Below, piece by piece: positions 53,878 to 60,000 of a DNA stretch of 60,000 nt; position 1 is the stretch's first letter, and each line of letters opens with the position of its first letter. The notes under the pieces are model-generated. The model was not told the origin of the DNA. It was given only the letters and a program-made list of their open reading frames with translations, and did not search any database. The position numbers and the translations under genes were made by a program. Source of the DNA: Nymphaea colorata. Its lineage: Eukaryota; Streptophyta; Magnoliopsida; Nymphaeales; Nymphaeaceae. The DNA is taken from NCBI RefSeq assembly GCF_008831285.2, contig NC_045139.1, positions 30,576,206 through 30,636,205 on the forward strand. Reading direction: 5' to 3'.

Positions 53878-55861
53878 TTCCATGAAAGCAAAAAAATGGA
53901 AAGGGAGAAAAAAAAAACAGCAAAGCAAGAAAAGGGGAAAATGTGGAAAAGATTTTAGGAGGATGAACGGGGAAGATGCCGGAGAATGAAAAATGTTCTT
54001 GTTTATTAAATCTTTCATTCGGTGGTTGGCTTAATTTTAATTCAAGTTTGATGGTTTATTGATGGAATGTCGGAGTTACCTAGCCCAATAAGGTGATGCG
54101 CCGAGCAGGCGAGGATGATGAGTTCTTATGGTCAAAACATGTTCTAAATCCACTTTGAAGTTCGACATTAGATCCCATTCATTTAATCACTATACAGGAT
54201 TTTAGTTTTATATTTCCACTATTTATTTATTGAAATCAGCACTTGATCTATATCTGATTCATATTAGTAGGATAACTATATCAAATTTGTTAAAAGTGTG
54301 ACGTGATGGCGATCAGAAGTCAATTAATTTGTTTTTGATAAAATTCTTAACCATATATTAATATATGAAGATCGGGGCTAGAATTTTGAGATTGGTGTTA
54401 TGTTAATTTCAGACTTCCTTGTATATCCTGTTACCTCATTGATAAATTTTAAATATGGAAAATTCTCAAAGATTTCCAAGTTATGACGTCAGTCAATCAT
54501 CTAAAAAATGTTGGTCCCGTGGGCGACTCTCATGATTCACTGCATCATATAGGAAATTGAATCGCTTCTGAAGACAATTAATAAAAATAAACATACGTAA
54601 AAGATAGAAGAAAAATGAACTCGGACCTGTTTTACTAGTTTCATAAAACCTAGGTGTTTATCTTCCAAGTATTTCAAACACAAGATCAGGAACTAAATGT
54701 AAGTTCAATGTTAATTGGGTACCAACATGTAAAATTATGCTTCCTTCAAAATTATGCATACCCAACAAGAGCTTCTCAAAATTGTCAGAAACTGGAGATA
54801 TTGTGATCCCTTGCATTAATTGAATGGGCCCTCAAAGGCATCAAAAAATGGAAAGTTGAGAGAAATGTACATGAGATGATTGTTGCATGGACTGGAATTG
54901 ATTTGGAGAGTTTGTTGAAATTTGAATTCAGGACAGAAAAAGCAAGCAACTCTGTTAGCATATCTCCGGTCTGTGCTGGGTGCATGGATGGTTTCCTATA
55001 GTATGATGTGACCAATTTGAACTGACATTCGAATCCAAGTATTGGTTATTCACATATTGGATCCTCTCATAGAATTGGTTTGTTTATATAGCGGTGTTGC
55101 TTATTTATATATATTAATGTGTCCCTCAAACATTTAAATATAAAAAGCTATAAAATTAAGTGTCTTTCAGACAAAAAATTCTTAGCTCCGCCCCTACATC
55201 GGATCGACTTTGCAGTACCAATATACGGCCGACGGTGACAACTGGTTGGTGCAATTTCAAAGAATTGAAGCAACGTTCTTTGAGATACACATTTAATGGG
55301 CTAACTCTGGCCCTTGATATTGTTGCACCAAAATTATAACTGTGATTGATACTTTCATCCAAATGTAACAGAAAAACAACTAAAAGTGGTGAGAAGAGAG
55401 AAGAAGAAAAAAATGTGAAGAGTATCAAGTTGAAGACCTTGAATCAAGTCTTGAACTCCACTATATTTTGCTGTCCGGCCCTTTTTATGGAATTCTTTAT
55501 GTATAAAAGCTTATACCTGCTTAGGCATATGCAAAGGGACAAGTCTATGAGATGGAGAACTCTTTTTCTTTCTATGTATTAGTGTCATGTGGCTAGAAAT
55601 TTCTGGATCCGCTACATTAGACATCAGATATTGAAATTTCTGGTCTTACTTCAAACGTGACCTTGGAAGTAGGTGGCTAGTCAACTCATGTAACTTTGGA
55701 AAAGAAAAGAAAAGAAAAAAAACTGCCCCCCCACGCCATTTTCATGTTGCTAATGAAGAGACATGTGTGTCTTGCGCATGCAAGAATGCATGTGTATGTG
55801 AAAACCATGGAGAAACCCACACATACAGGACCATGGAAAGCAAACTTCGTATGCAAAAGAC
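53878..55861. other. Spacer and 3' UTR of the hydrolase gene
   Basis: No coding region, complete transposon or long tandem array is recognised. The last 150-200 bp before 55862 are likely the hydrolase 3' UTR. Confidence 0.5.
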
Positions 55862-58800
55862 TCATGAAACAAGCTCTTTGTCCAGCTCTCCTAGCCACGA
55901 TAAGATCACATGTGCTCCCTTCTCCCATGCAGAATCTAGCATCATATCATGAGCAACCCCTTCTACACGAACTGGAGAGACACCATAAAACTTAGCTGTT
56001 CCCTCGATCCCTTGATAATCCTACAGAATTTCAGATTACTTTCTCAAACAAGGCTTTAACAACTACCACGAACAGATTTCTCAAATAAAACGTGTCCTGG
56101 GGGCAGAAATACAAATCTATCAGTCCAACAGGTAAAAGGGAAGGGAATAAAATGATCACATATTATCAGCTGTATAATATCCATTTGATCTAAGTTAAAT
56201 ATTCCCTCCAATACTTTGTTGATATGGTCTGCAGATTAGTCATAATTGACTTTACCCACATGCGCTCCTGATAATGGTACGAAGAAAATCATGACAGGCA
56301 TTCCTCTATACCATCCATTTGCAGTTTGCACAATATAGAAAATCTCAAACCTCCTATGGTTCTCTTTAAGAGGCAACTACAAAGTGCTGTCAGCCGTTAT
56401 ATAGGGAGAAAGAACAACCAGGGCTTGTGGGATTTGAGTGAAACCATCTTGCTGAAGCACAGACAGAGAAATAGAACATTTGAGAAACTTGAACCATATG
56501 GCATGTACCTAAAAGCAAGTGAACATGCATTTCTCAGGCTCTCTCTGATGTTTAATATGTGATGCTTGCTTTTAAGATTTCAGGCGACAGAAGATTATCG
56601 TGATAAATAAACTCTCAGGCAACCTTATGTAGTCCATGGCCTGACGAACTTCATCATCATGCAATAACTTTAGTGTTAAGGAAACTGCATGAGGTACAAG
56701 AGCAGATGACAGTATATATATTTATTAAAATGCTGACAGATAAATGACACTCACCACAATAAGATCATCAGTACCACCCATTACAAGAATATCAACGGAA
56801 TCCTTTGGTACTGATGGTATTGGCAAGGTTGCATTCAGTTTCCTGAGATCAAATAGTGGAACCTTTGAACTTTCCTTCATTAGCTCTTGATATCTGCAAT
56901 TGCCATGGACAATAAGTGAACTTGAACAGCATTCATAAGTTAAAAACAATTCGCCGAAAGGGAGAATACTGAAGAGGTTACAAACCTGATTCCCTCTATG
57001 TTCAGCTTTCAAATAAAGCTTTACCAATTGGCTCATGAACAAATTCGTAAAGGATTTGAATCCTCCCACACTAAAGGATTTTACATATATCCAGGCACTG
57101 TATCCATAACAGGGTGAGCAACGAACTCAAATAACATCCTACTGAAAATAATTGCAGAAGGAATGGCATTGAACACCATCCACGTCCAATTTTGTCCAAC
57201 CAAACATATAAAGCATGACCTAGATGTAGTCCATGAACAACTCAAACTTGTGCGTGGTGTGGACAGGCAGTTGTCTTTGAAATCATCTAGTCATCAGCCA
57301 CTGCTTGTGGCTCATAAAGGAACCATCTAGCAACTAACAGCATATGAGATCTAATATGAAGCACAAAAATAAGTAAAGCTTCCGTATTTTAGGCAAGTAA
57401 AGAGTGCGATGATTCAGAAAGGAGCTTGCATTGAGACAATAGTGTGATATGAATATACTCTCACGTCAAGACAAGAGAAACCATCTGCTGCCTCACCATC
57501 CAATGGGATGTGCAAATGTGGTAGCCATTACCTTCCTGTAAAATTAGGTTTACACCTCAAGTGAGGTGCATGCCTGATGCCTCCACGGTAATGACCCTGA
57601 GAGGCTTAAGCTGTATATTTCCAAACACTTTTGAATTTTCCCCTTGACCATCTGACATATTTTGCACATAAAATTACAACTGGCATCCTACAATATACTT
57701 GCATTCTTTTACAAATTAATCATATGTATCCAGCATATGGTGAATCTGGAAGAACCTAGAAAAGATGGAAACAGATTACGTAGACACCACATATTCATCC
57801 AGTGATAAAGAATTTTTGCCAAAAAGTACAGTACATTTTCAGCCACCTTAAAAAGGGAAACATGACATACTGCTTCACTTGATGGTCATCCATGTTTGGA
57901 GAAAAAAAATGTTTCCTTGCAAAGGCTCAGAGAGGTTGCAAAAGCTTTTGCAGCTAAGCTCAATGTAACCTGTTAAATTCAGCAAATTGAGTTAAGCTGG
58001 AAATGCTCAAACTGTACGTCTCAATCATCAAAAGACTAAATGAAAGGGGAAGTTCAAGACATCAAAAGGTAAGCATCAAAACTTGATTATCAATATTAGA
58101 CTTCATATGTTCCAAGGTTCATATTAGCAACTACCAACATACAAGATCTAGTTCTCACTAAAATGCTGGCTAGCATCAGAAGCCTCATCTCATTGAGTTG
58201 ATTGCTCAATTTTCTGAAGAAAATACTGCATGGCTTGGCATTGTGTAAACATACCATCTTTAGTATTAAAAGCATCCAGGGTGCATTTCAATAGAAGATA
58301 TCTTAAAAGCATTACTAACAGCACTAGAAGAAAATAGAAATATTTTAGATGCAACTATAAAAATTGCCATCACCGGAGGCCTAGCACTTAACAGTCATAG
58401 TAGATAAGAACAATAAACAACTTTTTTCCAACATTTTTCTTTCAGGAAAGGGCAACAGTTTAATGAACAGATCTGTGCCTTGATGCTCTCGGTTTTCTAA
58501 GCATAGAAGCTGAAGAAATTTTTCCAAAAAAAATGTTTGCTAGCTATTTTTTTTTATTATTATAGTTAAAACTCTTGACTAACCAAAACTGCTGAATTGC
58601 AATTTTACAATATCCAATGTCGTCAAAAGTGAGAATGATAAGTTGTCAAAAGTGAGAATGATAAACTGACCATTCACCAAGTTAAACTACAGATAAGGAA
58701 GATAACTGATGAGGGGTTCTTAGGCAACCATACCATCAATTAGGTGAGATATTACCCAGTCATCTTGCTTGACAACTTTGTACTAGGGATCTTTACATAT

Positions 58801-60000
58801 TTCCATATTTGTAACAAATCTAGTGCTGTAGAGGCCAAATGAAGTTGTGCATCCTCTCACCCTTCTCATTCCAAATGCACATATTTTTTCTTTGCTAGTA
58901 GCAATTTATATGAATTTCTGCTGAGAAAGTCCATGGTCAACACCTGACTTCTCCTACGTCTGACCATTCCCCTAGAGCCTAGCACATAAAACTTTTGATT
59001 AACAAGAGTGCTCAATAAGGATATTCAAGTAAAACTAAACACAAGCCGACCTACTAATACAAGGAACAACTCCATGGTCTTATCATAAGGACCATTCACA
59101 GTGATTCGCTTCTGCTGAGGACAATAAGAGCTACCATTCAAAAACATATTACAACTTTTTTTCATGTTGTTGTGGGTGTATGTGATTTATTGCGTTTGAA
59201 ACAATTTAGCAGGTGTACAAAACCATCAGTCTGGCACGTTCCAGAAGGCAAGAAGGTAAATCAACAACTTGGTACAAGCAACTTCCCATGGTACCTTGAA
59301 AGCAGCAACAGGTTTCGAGAAGATGTACCGTGTTATCAACCCACTGACCAATTTACATAAAAAGGCAATATCCATTAGAAATGAACAATGACACACATGA
59401 AAGGGTGGACAATATTTGTTCAGACGAGTCCTTACCTGTTGCCAGTGGGTGGTACAGAACATATAAGAACAGCTCCTGCTAGCTGACGATGCATATCCTC
59501 TCCTACAACTCACATATAAAGTATGTAAGTCCAACGTATCTCTAAAATCGAGAGGGGTGGGGGCGGGGAGAGAGAGAGAGAGAGAAAGTCTCTAAGAGAG
59601 ACATCGGCAGATTGTAGAAAGCCTATTTCCGTCGGAGCAATAAAGTAAACAAAATTATTTGTAGCTCATACCTGACTTAGAATTGGCGTGTCCAGATATT
59701 ATATTAGAGATATAGGACTGGACGACAAGTCCTCCGAATGAGTGGCCAAGCAACACTGGTGGTAAAGGAAGTACTTCCTGGATGAAGTTAGCAACATCCC
59801 TCGTATGTGTCTACTGCATACCATTCACAAGATTAGCCACATTGGAGACTACACCTAAAAGTAAGAGAAAGTAGAAAAAAGTCCCGAAAAAAAGCTAGCC
59901 AAATGATAGAATGCATCTGGGAGTAAGGAAGAGGAAGATAAACTACCTGCAGAGAACCAGGAATCTGTCCTACGGGCACATCGCTCTCGCCCTGAAGATA
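55862..60000 (-). CDS. Alpha/beta hydrolase, 3' part of gene, one exon frame-broken
   Basis: Exons read on the minus strand are 59947-60000 (cut by the window end), 59672-59810, 59436-59502, 59295-59343, 57871-57969, 56755-56893 and 55862-56020 (TGA at 55862-55864). The protein shows GESDVPVGQIPGSLQ, then the nucleophile elbow GHSFGG (Ser nucleophile), AGAVLICSVPPTG, RYIFSKPVAAFK, a helical lid (VTLSLAAKAF), YQELMKESSKVPLFDLRKLN, LVMGGTDD (acid residue region) and GVAHDMMLD with the catalytic His, ending KELVS. It is a plant serine hydrolase of the alpha/beta fold; the substrate is unknown. All junctions agree in phase except that exon 57871-57969 has one base too many in an 8-A run (57902-57909), producing an early stop. 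That is either a sequence error or an inactivated allele. Confidence 0.88.
56021..59294. other. Introns of the hydrolase gene
   Basis: Introns of about 0.73, 0.98 and 1.3 kb separate the last four exons. No other genes or intact transposons were found. A short duplicated phrase (AAAAGTGAGAATGATAA, twice) lies near 58625-58660. Confidence 0.55.

Overview
This is nuclear DNA from a flowering plant. The evidence is intron-split genes with GT-AG junctions, plant-type families (class B heat stress factor, Kelch/F-box protein, plant alpha/beta hydrolase), Ty1/copia retrotransposons primed by initiator tRNA-Met, an endogenous Caulimoviridae relic, and many (TA)n, (GA)n and (CT)n microsatellites. The heat stress factor and F-box genes are very GC-rich while the spacers are AT-rich. 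That fits a monocot or an early-diverging angiosperm, but the species cannot be named from this sequence. Gene density is low, with five host genes in 60 kb. Everything named here comes from reading the sequence; no searches were run.

Layout, left to right. 1-5.2 kb is repeats and AT-rich low-complexity DNA. 5.39-6.45 kb is a broken pararetrovirus reverse transcriptase. 6.6-29.0 kb is one small host gene on the + strand for a coiled-coil protein. Its coding exons are 10583-10699, 24189-24299 and 28789-29016, with candidate upstream exons near 6.6 and 7.5 kb. The 13.5-kb intron between the first two coding exons is full of inserts: several MITE-like elements, tandem arrays, an old copia LTR, and a complete antisense Ty1/copia element (17854-23055) with one 1412-residue polyprotein, identical 164-bp LTRs and a 5-bp target duplication. 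29-33.9 kb is repeats, including a GC-rich element flanked by (TA)n. 33.9-35.2 kb is an intronless Kelch/F-box gene (-). 35.9-37.2 kb is an LTR-like relic and the second copy of a dispersed repeat. 39.6-41.2 kb is an intronless TMEM161-type membrane protein gene (-). 45.3-46.9 kb is a class B heat stress transcription factor (+) with two perfect heat shock elements upstream of its start. 48.3-53.9 kb is a second, young but frameshifted Ty1/copia element (-). 55.9-60 kb is the 3' part of an alpha/beta hydrolase gene (-) that runs off the window and carries a one-base break in one exon.

The host genes have no evident joint pathway. The clearest regulatory story is the heat stress factor, whose upstream region carries binding sites for its own family. 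The most unusual pattern is in the repeats: at least five non-autonomous elements have (TA)n microsatellites at their ends, resembling the microsatellite-targeting Micron elements described in rice. No wholly new gene system was recognised.
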